Origin: CAWGGS01 sp963822095
Lineage (GTDB): Bacteria; Desulfobacterota; Desulfobulbia; Desulfobulbales; Desulfocapsaceae
DNA length: 64,000 nucleotides
NCBI GenBank assembly: GCA_963822095.1
Contig: CAWGGS010000002.1
Location: forward strand, 37,779 to 101,778
Direction of reading: 5' to 3'
The position numbers were made by a program, and so were the translations under genes. The notes below the pieces were generated by a model. It made no database searches. It saw only the letters and a program-made list of their open reading frames with translations, and was not told the origin of the DNA. Positions 9,158 to 17,622 of this stretch are shown piece by piece (the first letter of the stretch is position 1; every line of letters begins with the position of its first letter).

Positions 9158-9327
9158 TTGATTACCACTCATGTTCAATTGCTGGTCCGGGGTGAAAGCT
9201 GTTTGTTTCTCGGGACGCCATGAACCCATCCATGGGGGCTTCGCTGCAGCCATCCAGGCTGCAGAGACCCGAAAAACGAACAGCTCTCACCCTTCCTTCT
9301 CGATAGGCTGAGATTCAGTGGTAATCA
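9158..9327 (-). mobile_element. MITE-like palindromic element, full copy (family A)
   Basis: About 170 bp with terminal inverted repeats TGATTACCACT and AGTGGTAATCA and a second inner palindrome (gctgtttgtttctcggg against cccgaaaaacgaacagc). It is flanked by a direct repeat cattttctttt at 9147-9157 and 9328-9338, consistent with an 11-bp target duplication (one extra T on the left). The interior matches the copy at 23114-23284 in the opposite orientation almost throughout. It carries no ORF and would need a transposase in trans. Confidence 0.85.
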
Positions 9328-9472
9328 CATTTTCTTTTAAAAGAGAGATCTTGTTACCCGAGTGAAAGAAGATCGGATTGTATTGTGCAGACAAACATCA
9401 CCTCTATTCCCTGGGGGGAATATTCCTTTGAAGGTCAGTGGATGAACGTGATTTTAGTTTATATGAAATTCT

Positions 9473-9527
9473 CTGCGAAGCACTGGCTTTGCCATGCCGG
9501 AGTACTAAGCTTTCATGTTTTGTTGCA
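9473..9527 (+). repeat. short repeat, copy 2 (family C)
   Basis: Second copy of the 55-bp segment at 9056-9110, same orientation; the two flank the palindromic element between them. Confidence 0.65.
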
Positions 9528-9577
9528 CCCTCAAGGGGTTAAATGGCCGGCCGGTCTGGTGTAGCCATACTGTTAGG

Positions 9578-9722
9578 TAGTGTCTGTCCATAAATGGTCC
9601 TTTTGCCCTAACCCTTCGTTGCTCTCAAAATTTAATCATCGGAATATCGAGCATATGCCTGTGGTTAAATTTATCGAGCGCCTCGATTTAGAACAAAATT
9701 TTTCATTCCTGGACTGACACTA
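9578..9722. mobile_element. inverted-repeat element, MITE-like (element D)
   Basis: 145 bp bounded by tagtgtctgtcca (9578-9590) and tggactgacacta (9710-9722), a 13-bp inverted repeat with one mismatch. Outermost TA on each side may be the target duplication. There is no ORF; the interior is AT-rich with aaatttaatc/ggttaaattt segments. It completes a 735-bp gene-free repeat cluster between the acyl-CoA ligase and usp genes. Confidence 0.6.
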
Positions 9723-9744
9723 GGTAAGGATGCAGGAATCGTCT

Positions 9745-10149
9745 TTAACCGGATGTCCTGTTCACACTCACGACCGGACAGGGGGCCCTTAAAATAATGT
9801 ATTGCGCTGTTGATCCCAGGATGATCTTTTGGGTCTTGGATTTTTTCTCCACTCCGACAAAAATCTGATCTATACTGTTTTCTTTTGCATACATTGTCAG
9901 GTCTTCACCAGGGGGCAAACCGCGTGCCAACTGATGGGTCTCACAGGAGATGCCTTGTTCTTGGAGAAATTGTCTGGCAAAAACCAGATCCCGTTCGGCT
10001 TTGCCTATATCCTCGGAGCTTTCGTTCGTTCCACCTCCCATGGAGGTTACGACAATGACCTTGGCTCCAAATGTCTCGGCATAGGTTCTTGCCAGAGAAA
10101 GGGCCGCCTTTGCCACAGCCGAGCCGTTGTATCCAACCAGGAATTTCAT
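9745..10149 (-). CDS. universal stress protein, UspA family
   Basis: Small cytoplasmic alpha/beta UspA-fold protein of about 134 residues. It begins MKFLVGYNGSAVAKAALSLA and ends with ILGSTAQYIILRAPCPVVSV, the usual C-terminal strand-helix. The ATP-binding G-2X-G-9X-G-S/T pattern is only partly kept: GVEKKSKTQKIILGS has Lys in place of the second Gly. The ATG at 10149 is chosen over the one at 10182 because GGAGAGG precedes it. It is the last gene of the liv-type operon, 32 bp after livF. Confidence 0.88.
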   Translation of the reverse strand: MKFLVGYNGSAVAKAALSLARTYAETFGAKVIVVTSMGGGTNESSEDIGKAERDLVFARQFLQEQGISCETHQLARGLPPGEDLTMYAKENSIDQIFVGVEKKSKTQKIILGSTAQYIILRAPCPVVSVNRTSG

Positions 10150-10181
10150 AATCCTCTCCTCTCCCTCCGGATGGGTGAACA

Positions 10182-11000
10182 TTACATCCAGCGTTTGCGC
10201 CGTTTGTAGGATTTTACTTCCTTAAAAGATTTTCTGCCGCCACCCTGGGTGATACCCATGTAAAACTCTTTGACGTCGGGATTCTCCTGAAGTTCTTTTG
10301 AGGGTCCTTCCAAGACTATCCTTCCTGATTCCATAATATAGGCATAATCGGAAATTCCCAGCGCGATTTTGGCGTTTTGTTCCACTACCAGGATGGTCGT
10401 GTTCATCTCCTTGTTGATGATCTTTATGTTCTCAAATATCTCTTTGACGAGCAATGGTGCAAGACCAAGGGATGGTTCATCGAGCATGAGCATCTTCGGG
10501 GCTGCCATCAACGCCCGGGCAATGGCGATCATCTGTTGTTCCCCGCCGGAACAGTAACCGGCCATCCGGTGTGTGATGTTCGATAATCGCGGGAAATGCG
10601 TATACATCAGTGCATGATCGGCACGGATCTTCTGTACGCCGTCTTTCCTGGTGATGGAGCCGACACGGATGTTTTCATCTACTGAAAGATGTTTGAAAAC
10701 CCTTCGCCCCTCAGGGACCATCACCGCGCCGAGTTTGACCACCTCGGTCCCCATCAGGTTGGTGATATCATGATCTCTGAAATTGATATAACCTTCCCGG
10801 ATAAAACCGTTTTCCGGTTTCAACAACCCACTGATTGCCCTCAAGGTGGTGGTCTTCCCGGCTCCGTTGGTGCCCAGCAGGGCAACGATCTTCCCCTTTG
10901 GGACATTCAGGCTGACCCCTCGAAGGACCTGGACGATATCATTATAAACGACCTCGATGTTATTGACCTGCAGTTGATATTTTTCCGTTTCCTTATCCAT
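10182..11000 (-). CDS. livF: branched-chain-amino-acid-type ABC transporter ATPase (LivF)
   Basis: ATP-binding subunit of a HAAT-class importer; 272 residues. Walker A GTNGAGKTT, signature CSGGEQQMIAIARAL, Walker B MLMLDEPSLGLAP and a switch VVEQNAK are all intact. VLRGVSLNVPKGKIVALLG is typical of LivF. The C-terminus carries a basic tail (KSFKEVKSYKRRKRWM) beyond the usual end. It is encoded between livK and usp in the minus-strand operon; the ATP partner is LivG at 16467-17228. Actual cargo is uncertain because two acyl-CoA ligases are near or in the operon. Confidence 0.93.
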   Translation of the reverse strand: MDKETEKYQLQVNNIEVVYNDIVQVLRGVSLNVPKGKIVALLGTNGAGKTTTLRAISGLLKPENGFIREGYINFRDHDITNLMGTEVVKLGAVMVPEGRRVFKHLSVDENIRVGSITRKDGVQKIRADHALMYTHFPRLSNITHRMAGYCSGGEQQMIAIARALMAAPKMLMLDEPSLGLAPLLVKEIFENIKIINKEMNTTILVVEQNAKIALGISDYAYIMESGRIVLEGPSKELQENPDVKEFYMGITQGGGRKSFKEVKSYKRRKRWM

Positions 11001-11049
11001 AGGTCGTCTTTCAAGTAGTTCTGCTTGTATTCAGTGTCTGTCTGCCTAT

Positions 11050-11091
11050 TTCCCTTCCACACCGAAAACTGCATTGCGGTGTGGAAGGGAA
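11050..11091. other. intercistronic hairpin between livK and livF
   Basis: A perfect 15-bp inverted repeat (11050-11064 with 11077-11091) with a 12-nt loop. There is no T-run on the minus strand, so it is more likely an mRNA-stabilising or processing hairpin than a terminator; this would let the binding protein message outlast the rest of the operon mRNA (inference). Confidence 0.8.
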
Positions 11092-11132
11092 TTGTACCTG
11101 CTTTGTCCAAGGGGAATTCTGCAAAACCCTTG

Positions 11133-12359
11133 TTATTTGATCTTGCCGGTGTACTCGGGAATAAAGGGTTTACCCACTGATGTAAACGCGCCGTTTTTTA
11201 CAACGTACAATTGGAGCGTATCAACCCCTGTGTGATCGGTCTTCGAATAGGTGACCGGTCCGACGGTGGTGCCGGGGAAAAAGGCATTGTCGCCGTTCAT
11301 TGCCTGGAGTTCGTCATACAAGGTTTCTTTCGTGATTTCTTTCCCTTTTGCCTTTGTCCGTTTGATGACCTCGGTTACCACCTGCGCTACCATCATGCCG
11401 TTTGTATAGTTATGGGAATTGGCGGCTTTTGCGTCGCGATTGTAGCGTTTTGCCAGCGCAAGCTGTTCCGTTGCGCCCGCACTGGGTTCATTGGTAATAA
11501 TATAAGAGGTTGTCCAATAGAAGTTTTCAGCAGACGCTCCGGCAAGAGCGATCAGATCATTTCCGCCGGTGTAGTGACAGCCGAGGAAGGTGAGTTTTCC
11601 TGGCTCTCCGAAGGTTTTTGCCACGAGGCCAAGACTGCTGGCATCTTTGAGCATGGTTGCAACAGGAGACTGGACGGTCTGGGAGATGACATAGCGAACG
11701 CCTTTGCTGATCAAACGCTGCAACATGGCGGTATTGTCAAGGTTCTTGCCATGTTCGACCACTTCGACGATTTCTATTGGAAGCCCTGCGGCCACCGCTT
11801 TCTGCAGATCTTCAACGGGGCCCCTGCCGAAGGCCGAAGGATGGATGAACATCGCAACCTTGGGTTTGTCGCCTGTATTGTGTTTTGCAATATATTCTGC
11901 AAGGCCGATGGCCTGGGCGGAATAGGAGGCGATGGGCAAAAAGATATAGTGTGAGTCAATGAGATTTCCGGCATGAAAGGATGCTGGAATAACGGGGATT
12001 TTTACTTCCTCGAAGTCCTTTTTTAAGGCCAGCGTGCTGCCCGTTGAATAGTTAAGATAGAAAACGATTCCCTGATCTAGGAAATCCTCGAAGTTTCGTT
12101 TGGTGATATCGGTCTTGTACTGGTCGTCCCTGATCGTACAGTCGATCGTGTCATCACCCAATACTTTGGTGTCGTTTACAAAGTGAAAATAATCTTCCAC
12201 TCCTTTTGAGTAAGGGTTGCCGGCATCCGAGGTTGGGCCGGTAATAGCGAGCGACAATCCGAGTTTGTAAATCTTTCCGGCCAGCGCCTGGACGGGAAGA
12301 GTTATCATGGAAACAGCCACCAGCAGAATCATCCACTTTAACGCGTTAGTCTTTTTCAT
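11133..12359 (-). CDS. ABC transporter substrate-binding protein (LivK-type)
   Basis: Periplasmic type I binding protein, 408 residues, with a clear signal peptide (MKKTNALKWMILLVAVSMIT, cleavage likely after ALA). The mature part has the two-lobe Leu/Ile/Val-binding architecture: YKLGLSLAITGPTSDAGNPY at the start, GIVFYLNYSTGSTLALK, and EPGKLTFLGCHYTGGNDLIA in the hinge half. AGGAGGAAAA precedes the ATG. Position inside the liv operon supports the role. Binding proteins of this family near acyl-CoA ligases may carry organic or aromatic acids instead of amino acids; not resolvable here. Confidence 0.9.
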   Translation of the reverse strand: MKKTNALKWMILLVAVSMITLPVQALAGKIYKLGLSLAITGPTSDAGNPYSKGVEDYFHFVNDTKVLGDDTIDCTIRDDQYKTDITKRNFEDFLDQGIVFYLNYSTGSTLALKKDFEEVKIPVIPASFHAGNLIDSHYIFLPIASYSAQAIGLAEYIAKHNTGDKPKVAMFIHPSAFGRGPVEDLQKAVAAGLPIEIVEVVEHGKNLDNTAMLQRLISKGVRYVISQTVQSPVATMLKDASSLGLVAKTFGEPGKLTFLGCHYTGGNDLIALAGASAENFYWTTSYIITNEPSAGATEQLALAKRYNRDAKAANSHNYTNGMMVAQVVTEVIKRTKAKGKEITKETLYDELQAMNGDNAFFPGTTVGPVTYSKTDHTGVDTLQLYVVKNGAFTSVGKPFIPEYTGKIK

Positions 12360-12478
12360 TTTTCCTCCTGAACGTTAGGTTGTGTTGATTTGTTACCTTG
12401 GTGAAAAGCTGCATTGCGGCCTTCTGACCGACTCGTTAAAATAGAAACTGTCAACGAGGGAGCACATTTCCGTAGAGG

Positions 12479-13573
12479 CTAATATCTAAAAGGCCACAAC
12501 TTAACGTACGACCGCAGGATACGCCACCAGTTGGCGATTCCACGGGGTTCAAACATCAGGAACAAGACGATTACAAGTCCGAAACTCAGTGGTCTGAGCG
12601 CCGTTGCCAGATTCGTTGTAAACGTCAAATGAGCGCCCACCCATTCGGAAACGTTTCCCACCTGCAGATCCAGGACTTTTATGGCCAGCGGCCCCAAAAA
12701 GGAGCCGGGCAGAGTCCCAAGCCCGCCGACGATTGCCATGGCAAGATAGTTGATGGACTGCTGCAGGGTAAAGGATTCGATACCGACCCCCCGGTACAGG
12801 TAAGCATGGAGCGCTCCTGCCACACCGGCCAGAAAACCGGCCAATCCGAAGGCATACACCTTCGTGAATCCGGGATGCATACCCATGGCATCGGCTGCCC
12901 GGTCATTATCCCTCACGGCGACAAGACATCGGCCGTAGCGGGTGCGAAGCAGATTGCGTACCGCAAACCCCAGTATTACAAGTATAACCAGGATCGCATA
13001 GTACCAGAACATATAGTGCTTGCTGCGTGACACCTCTCCTGTCAGCCAGTAGACCCTGCCGACAGATATGGTCTGTCCCTGGTTGAAAAAATTCATGAAA
13101 TTAATGGTCCACTGGAATATCATTTGAAAAGAAAGCGTGGCGATGGCCAGGTACAGGTGTTTCAGACGCAGCGCCGGCAAACCGACGATGGCGCCGAAAA
13201 TCGCCCCGGAACAACCGGCCAGCAGGATCATCAGCGGCCAGGCATGGGTCACCAGGACGTGGTTGTCGCCTAAAACGCGAGCAAAGGAGGCGACGGTATA
13301 GGCTCCGATGCCGACAAAGGCCGCGTGACCGATGGAGATCAGGCCTGCAAAACCGGTCACCAGATTCAATCCTATGACAGCAATGACGGCCACCAGGATA
13401 TTGTCGATAACCAGCATGTACTTGTTGTCCAGATCAAAGAAAAACGGCCAGGCAAAGAGACAGAGAAGGAGGAGACACATTGCCGTCTTATCCAGACTGG
13501 TGAAAAATATCCTCTGTTCTTCCTTGTACGAGGTGAAATAATTTCCTGTGGCCAGCCAGCGATTTGATGACAT
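12479..13573 (-). CDS. livM: branched-chain-amino-acid-type ABC permease (LivM)
   Basis: Inner-membrane permease of 364 residues with about 8-10 hydrophobic segments. LivM-type signatures are GLNLVTGFAGLISIGHAAFVG, LRTRYGRCLVAVRDNDRAAD (the cytoplasmic loop that contacts the ATPases) and AIVGGLGTLPGSFLGPLA. It begins 2 bp after the livH stop, so translation is probably coupled. The N-terminus extends ~35 residues beyond the first membrane span. Confidence 0.93.
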   Translation of the reverse strand: MSSNRWLATGNYFTSYKEEQRIFFTSLDKTAMCLLLLCLFAWPFFFDLDNKYMLVIDNILVAVIAVIGLNLVTGFAGLISIGHAAFVGIGAYTVASFARVLGDNHVLVTHAWPLMILLAGCSGAIFGAIVGLPALRLKHLYLAIATLSFQMIFQWTINFMNFFNQGQTISVGRVYWLTGEVSRSKHYMFWYYAILVILVILGFAVRNLLRTRYGRCLVAVRDNDRAADAMGMHPGFTKVYAFGLAGFLAGVAGALHAYLYRGVGIESFTLQQSINYLAMAIVGGLGTLPGSFLGPLAIKVLDLQVGNVSEWVGAHLTFTTNLATALRPLSFGLVIVLFLMFEPRGIANWWRILRSYVKLWPFRY

Positions 13574-13575
13574 AG

Positions 13576-14469
13576 TTATACCCGCTCTATTTCGTGTATA
13601 CCAAATAAACCATGGGGTTTAAACAGCAGGATCACCAGGAGAATGATATATGGCATGACCTCTCCCGTACCGTTGAGCCCCCAGTTGCCGTCCAGGTATC
13701 CGCTGGCAAACTGCTGGATGAGACCCATGATGATTCCGGCGACAACTGCGCCCAGAATCGAATCCAACCCACCGAGAATTACCACGGGAAAGACTATGAT
13801 TCCAAACGCATGCAGGGTGTCAAAGTTCAATCCGGTGATGTTGCCGATAATTGAGCCTGCGGCGGCGGCGCTCAGGCCCGCGGTAGCCCAGGCCAGGCCG
13901 AATACCCGTGGAACCGAAATACCGATGGACATGGCCGCCATCTGATCATCGGAAACTGCACGCATGGAGATGCCAACCGTCGATTTTTTGAAGAACCAGG
14001 AAAAGCCACCGATCATGGTAAAGGTGATAATGACACCCACCAGCTGGGTCCAGGATATCGATACACCGCCAAATGCAATCGGTGCCTTCGGGAGGAAAGG
14101 GGGAAAGGAGAAATTTTCCGTTCCAAAGGGAGTCAGATAGATCAAACCGTCGATAATGGACATGAGGCCGATGGTAACCATGATGACGGAGATGATCGGC
14201 TCGCCTATCAAACGGCGCAGGAACACCCTCTCGACACTCATGGCAAGGAAAAAAGTGATCACCATGCTTATGGGCAAGGAGATGTAGACCGGAATATGGA
14301 CCCAGACCGTCAAGGCGTAGGTGATGAAGGCCCCGGCGGCAATGATCTGCCCATGGGCGATATTGAGAACCCGGCTTGACTTGTAGATCAGCACGAATCC
14401 GAGTCCCGAGAGGGCGTAAATCGACCCGACTACGATGCCGCTGACCACGAGTTGGAAAAAATAGCTCAT
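13576..14469 (-). CDS. livH: branched-chain-amino-acid-type ABC permease (LivH)
   Basis: Inner-membrane permease of 297 residues, almost wholly hydrophobic. LivH features are GIVVGSIYALSGLGFVLIYK, NIAHGQIIAAGAF, MRAVSDDQMAAMSIGISVPR and FPVVILGGLDSILGAVVAGI. Its ATG overlaps the stop of the upstream acyl-CoA ligase by 4 nt (ATGA), which indicates coupled translation and a shared operon. Pairs with LivM. Confidence 0.93.
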   Translation of the reverse strand: MSYFFQLVVSGIVVGSIYALSGLGFVLIYKSSRVLNIAHGQIIAAGAFITYALTVWVHIPVYISLPISMVITFFLAMSVERVFLRRLIGEPIISVIMVTIGLMSIIDGLIYLTPFGTENFSFPPFLPKAPIAFGGVSISWTQLVGVIITFTMIGGFSWFFKKSTVGISMRAVSDDQMAAMSIGISVPRVFGLAWATAGLSAAAAGSIIGNITGLNFDTLHAFGIIVFPVVILGGLDSILGAVVAGIIMGLIQQFASGYLDGNWGLNGTGEVMPYIILLVILLFKPHGLFGIHEIERV

Positions 14470-16409
14470 TTTTCCTCCTCCATTGTGTAGAAGTGGATGG
14501 TTGTATCAACCGTTGTTGTTTGGCCATCCTGGTATTGATAGTTCGCTTCGACCCTTTTTTCCGTTATCTGTTCGTCATACAACGCCTCATACAGATCGTT
14601 GTATTTTTCCCGGACGAATTTACGCCGGATTTTTCCGGTCTTGGTCAATTCCCCATCATCCATGTCGAGGAGTTTATACAAAAGGGCGAAGCGCCGGATT
14701 TGAAAATGAGGCTTTTCGGCGTTCCTGTTGATTTTGAGAACTGCTTCCCTGATCAGGTCAGCAACTTGAGGTTGAACTGAGAGATCCATATAGGTGCTGA
14801 AAGAGATTCCTTTGTCCTCTGCCCATTTTCCAACAACGATGGGATCGACATTGATGAGCGCTGCCACAAACTCCCTCTTGTCTCCGAAGATCACGGCCTC
14901 TTTGATGTACGGACTGAATTTCAGCCGGTTTTCGAGAAACATCGGACTGAACATGTCACCATTTGCGGTGTGCATGACATCGGAAATGCGGTCGATAACC
15001 ACCAGATGGCCATGTTCGTCGATATATCCGGCATCTCCGGAATGGAGCCACCCGCCTTCGAGCAGTTCGGCGGTTTTCTCAGGAAGCTTGTAGTATCCGG
15101 GCGTTACCGAGGCGGATCGTGAGAGTATCTCTCCTTCCTCGGAAATCCGGCATTCGGTTCCCGGCAGAGGTTTTCCCACCGTATCGGGCCTCACGTCTCC
15201 ATCTCTATGCATATAGGCGATTCCGACAATTTCCGTCTGTCCGTAGATCTGTTTGAGATTTACCCCCAAGGCCTGGTAAAAGGTGAAAAGCTCGGGGCCA
15301 AGCGCTGCTCCTCCGGTATAGGCCCTGCGCAGACGCAACAGGCCGATCTGGTTGACAAGCGGTCTAAAAATGATCTGTTTGCCGAGCCAGGACAGGAAGC
15401 GAAGGCCTCCGGGCATTTTCCTGCCTGACATGCGGTACACCGCTGCCTCTTCACCTATTTTCATGAAGTACCGGTAGAAGAGGCGGTTTAGCCAGTAGGA
15501 TTCGTCCATCTTCAGCCAGATCTGCGAGCGGATGGTCTCGTAAATCCTCGGGGCTCCGAACATGAAATGCGGCCCGATCTCTTTCAGGTCTTCCATGCTG
15601 GTTTCAACCGACTCGGGGAAATTGACAGCGATTCCGGTGGCCATGGCAACGCCGAAGGAGTTCATCTGTTCACCGATCCAGGCAAAGGGTAAAAACGAGA
15701 CATATTCATCGGTTTCATCCAGCGGATCGACCTCGGTAAGTTGGTGTCCCATGTTGATATAGTTGCGGTGGGTCAGCATGGCGCCTTTGGGCAATCCGGT
15801 GGTTCCGGATGTAAGGCAAAGATGACAGATATCATCTGGTTTTCCCTGATCCACCAGTGCATTAAATAATGCAGGGTCCTCCAGGTGAAGCGCATCCCCC
15901 AGTTTGTAGAGATCCTCGATAGACATGAACCAATCATCTGATCTGTACCCTCGCATGCCCCGGGGGTCTTCATAGATCACCTTTTTGACCTGGGGGAGAC
16001 GGTCTCGAACCTCGACGACCTTATCGACCTGTTCCTGATCGCTGCAAAAAACGATGCTAACGTTCAGGTATTCCAGAATTCCCCCTATCTCATCGGGGAG
16101 ACTCGTCTGGTAAATGGCGGCGGAAATTCCGCCGACAGCCTGGGCTCCTATGGCTATATAAAGTACTTCCGGTATGTTATCACTTATGATAGCAATCTTG
16201 TCCTCTCTTTCAAGCCCGAGCTTTCTCAAGCCGAGGCCCGTCTTGCGGACAAAATCGTAGTAGTGATTCCAGGTATAGCAATTCCAGCAGCCGAAATCCT
16301 TTTCCCGTAACGCAACCTTATCGCCGCTTGTCTCCACCCGCCAACGCAGGAGTTGTGGGATGCTGAATTTGGCTAACAGGTCGCTATTCTTTGAAAGAGA
16401 ATTGTTCAT
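14466..16409 (-). CDS. long-chain-type acyl-CoA ligase inside the liv operon
   Basis: AMP-forming ligase of 647 residues, similar in length to FadD15-type long-chain acyl-CoA synthetases. It has a canonical phosphate loop CLTSGTTGLPKGAMLTHRNY, QIYGQTEIVG, GWLHSGDAGYIDEHGHLVVI and a C-terminal lysine region LTKTGKIRRKFVREKYNDL. The gene lies between livG and livH, overlapping livH by 4 nt, so the enzyme is made together with the transporter; it may trap an imported acid as its CoA thioester. Substrate unknown. Confidence 0.92.
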   Translation of the reverse strand: MNNSLSKNSDLLAKFSIPQLLRWRVETSGDKVALREKDFGCWNCYTWNHYYDFVRKTGLGLRKLGLEREDKIAIISDNIPEVLYIAIGAQAVGGISAAIYQTSLPDEIGGILEYLNVSIVFCSDQEQVDKVVEVRDRLPQVKKVIYEDPRGMRGYRSDDWFMSIEDLYKLGDALHLEDPALFNALVDQGKPDDICHLCLTSGTTGLPKGAMLTHRNYINMGHQLTEVDPLDETDEYVSFLPFAWIGEQMNSFGVAMATGIAVNFPESVETSMEDLKEIGPHFMFGAPRIYETIRSQIWLKMDESYWLNRLFYRYFMKIGEEAAVYRMSGRKMPGGLRFLSWLGKQIIFRPLVNQIGLLRLRRAYTGGAALGPELFTFYQALGVNLKQIYGQTEIVGIAYMHRDGDVRPDTVGKPLPGTECRISEEGEILSRSASVTPGYYKLPEKTAELLEGGWLHSGDAGYIDEHGHLVVIDRISDVMHTANGDMFSPMFLENRLKFSPYIKEAVIFGDKREFVAALINVDPIVVGKWAEDKGISFSTYMDLSVQPQVADLIREAVLKINRNAEKPHFQIRRFALLYKLLDMDDGELTKTGKIRRKFVREKYNDLYEALYDEQITEKRVEANYQYQDGQTTTVDTTIHFYTMEEEK

Positions 16410-16466
16410 AATACATTGGAGACTCGAAATGTTGTTGTACTTCCGGTTTCACCAGATGATGATAGA

Positions 16467-17228
16467 TCAATCTTCTCCGATATAGGCTTCGATTACCTTT
16501 GAATTGGCAGCTATATCCTTTGGACTTCCCGATCCTATTATCTCTCCGAAATCAAGGACGTAAATCCTGTCTGAAATATCCATGACTACGCCCAGATCAT
16601 GCTCGACCAGCACCACCGTAATTCCCCATTCTTTCTTCAGGTCGAGAATAAATCGTACGATATCTTCTTTTTCCTCGATATTCATGCCTGCCATTGGCTC
16701 ATCCAGGAGCAGTAACTTCGGAGCCAAGGTAAGGGCGCGGGCTACCTCCACTCTTTTTTGCACACCATAGCTCAGGTTTCCGACCGTTTTTTTTCGGTAA
16801 AGCTCAAGCTCCATGAAATCTATTACCTTTTCCACAAAGGCTCGATTTTCGGCCTCCACGCGTGCGGCCTTCCCATAGTAAATGATAGCGTGAAGAAGGG
16901 AGTAACGGAGATTCTGGTGGCGGGCCAGAAGAAGGTTGTCAAGTACGGACAGCCCTCGGAACAGCTCCAGGTTTTGAAATGCCCTGGCGATCCCCATACT
17001 GGAGACCTGGTGTGGCGAGGCATGGGTCAGGTCGCGTTGGCCGTATAGAATTTTGCCTTTCGTGGGGTGGTAAAATCCGGAAATGCAGTTTAAAAGACTC
17101 GTTTTCCCGGCTCCGTTCGGGCCGATGATCGAGGTAATAAGTCCCGGCTCAATTGCAATATTGACATTTGAGAGCGCATGAAGCCCTCCAAAAGTTAGTG
17201 TAACCTCAGATGCAATTAGCTGGGTCAT
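16467..17228 (-). CDS. livG: branched-chain-amino-acid-type ABC transporter ATPase (LivG)
   Basis: ATP-binding subunit partner of LivF. Walker A GPNGAGKTS, signature LSYGVQKRVEVARAL, Walker B LLLLDEPMAGMN and switch VLVEHDLGVVMDISDRIYVL are intact. The ATG at 17228 gives MTQLIASEVTLTFGGLHALS, matching the normal LivG N-terminus; an in-frame TTG at 17294 would add 22 residues unlike the family. First gene of the minus-strand operon that runs through 9745. Confidence 0.93.
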   Translation of the reverse strand: MTQLIASEVTLTFGGLHALSNVNIAIEPGLITSIIGPNGAGKTSLLNCISGFYHPTKGKILYGQRDLTHASPHQVSSMGIARAFQNLELFRGLSVLDNLLLARHQNLRYSLLHAIIYYGKAARVEAENRAFVEKVIDFMELELYRKKTVGNLSYGVQKRVEVARALTLAPKLLLLDEPMAGMNIEEKEDIVRFILDLKKEWGITVVLVEHDLGVVMDISDRIYVLDFGEIIGSGSPKDIAANSKVIEAYIGED

Positions 17229-17558
17229 GGAGTTTGGTATTATCGTCTTTGGGATTGATTGTTTATATACCGCGAGATGCTCACCTCTGATCAAATCAAC
17301 TCGTAATCGACGGTTCGGCCCGCAGTGTGAGCATGGAACGAACCATCGATGACGTGTATCAACCCATTATCCATCTGATGAAGCATGGAAAGGGATGCGT
17401 TAAAATTTTTTAGTTTTTTGGGGATAGCCTTCGGAAAGACCGGCAACTTTTCCTTGGGCCGTTCTCTTTATTTCTGATTGTAGAATACTGTAAATGGAAA
17501 TATTAGCAAGTTTATAATATAGCGGTATAATAGTAGTATATAACTACTATTATTTTAT
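17229..17558. other. regulatory-looking gap upstream of the liv operon
   Basis: 330 bp between livG and the sensor gene. The only clear structure is the AT-rich inverted repeat at 17527-17553, beside the mini-element at 17559-17621. A weak minus-strand promoter candidate is TTGCTA/TATTCT with a 16-bp spacer around 17480-17510. No ORF was seen. Confidence 0.4.
17527..17553. promoter_or_regulatory. perfect 11-bp inverted repeat, possible operator
   Basis: ataatagtagt (17527-17537), 5-nt spacer, actactattat (17543-17553). It lies upstream of the liv operon start, in a position suited to a dimeric repressor or activator site. There is no T-run typical of a terminator. The right arm overlaps the target duplication of the adjacent mini-element. 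Confidence 0.5.
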
Positions 17559-17621
17559 CTGATTCCCCTTGAAATTCAGCCTCGCTCCCAGGATCATTAG
17601 CTGAACAGTAGTGGTAATCAG
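17559..17621. mobile_element. family A mini-element (internally deleted)
   Basis: 63 bp with the family A ends: CTGATTCCCCTTGAAATTCAGCC at the left (diverged, described here in part) and GTAGTGGTAATCAG at the right. It is flanked by a perfect 10-bp direct repeat attattttat at 17549-17558 and 17622-17631. The right duplicate contains the stop codon (17623-17625) of the neighbouring sensor gene, so the element landed exactly at that gene's end. Confidence 0.8.
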
Positions 17622-17622
17622 A

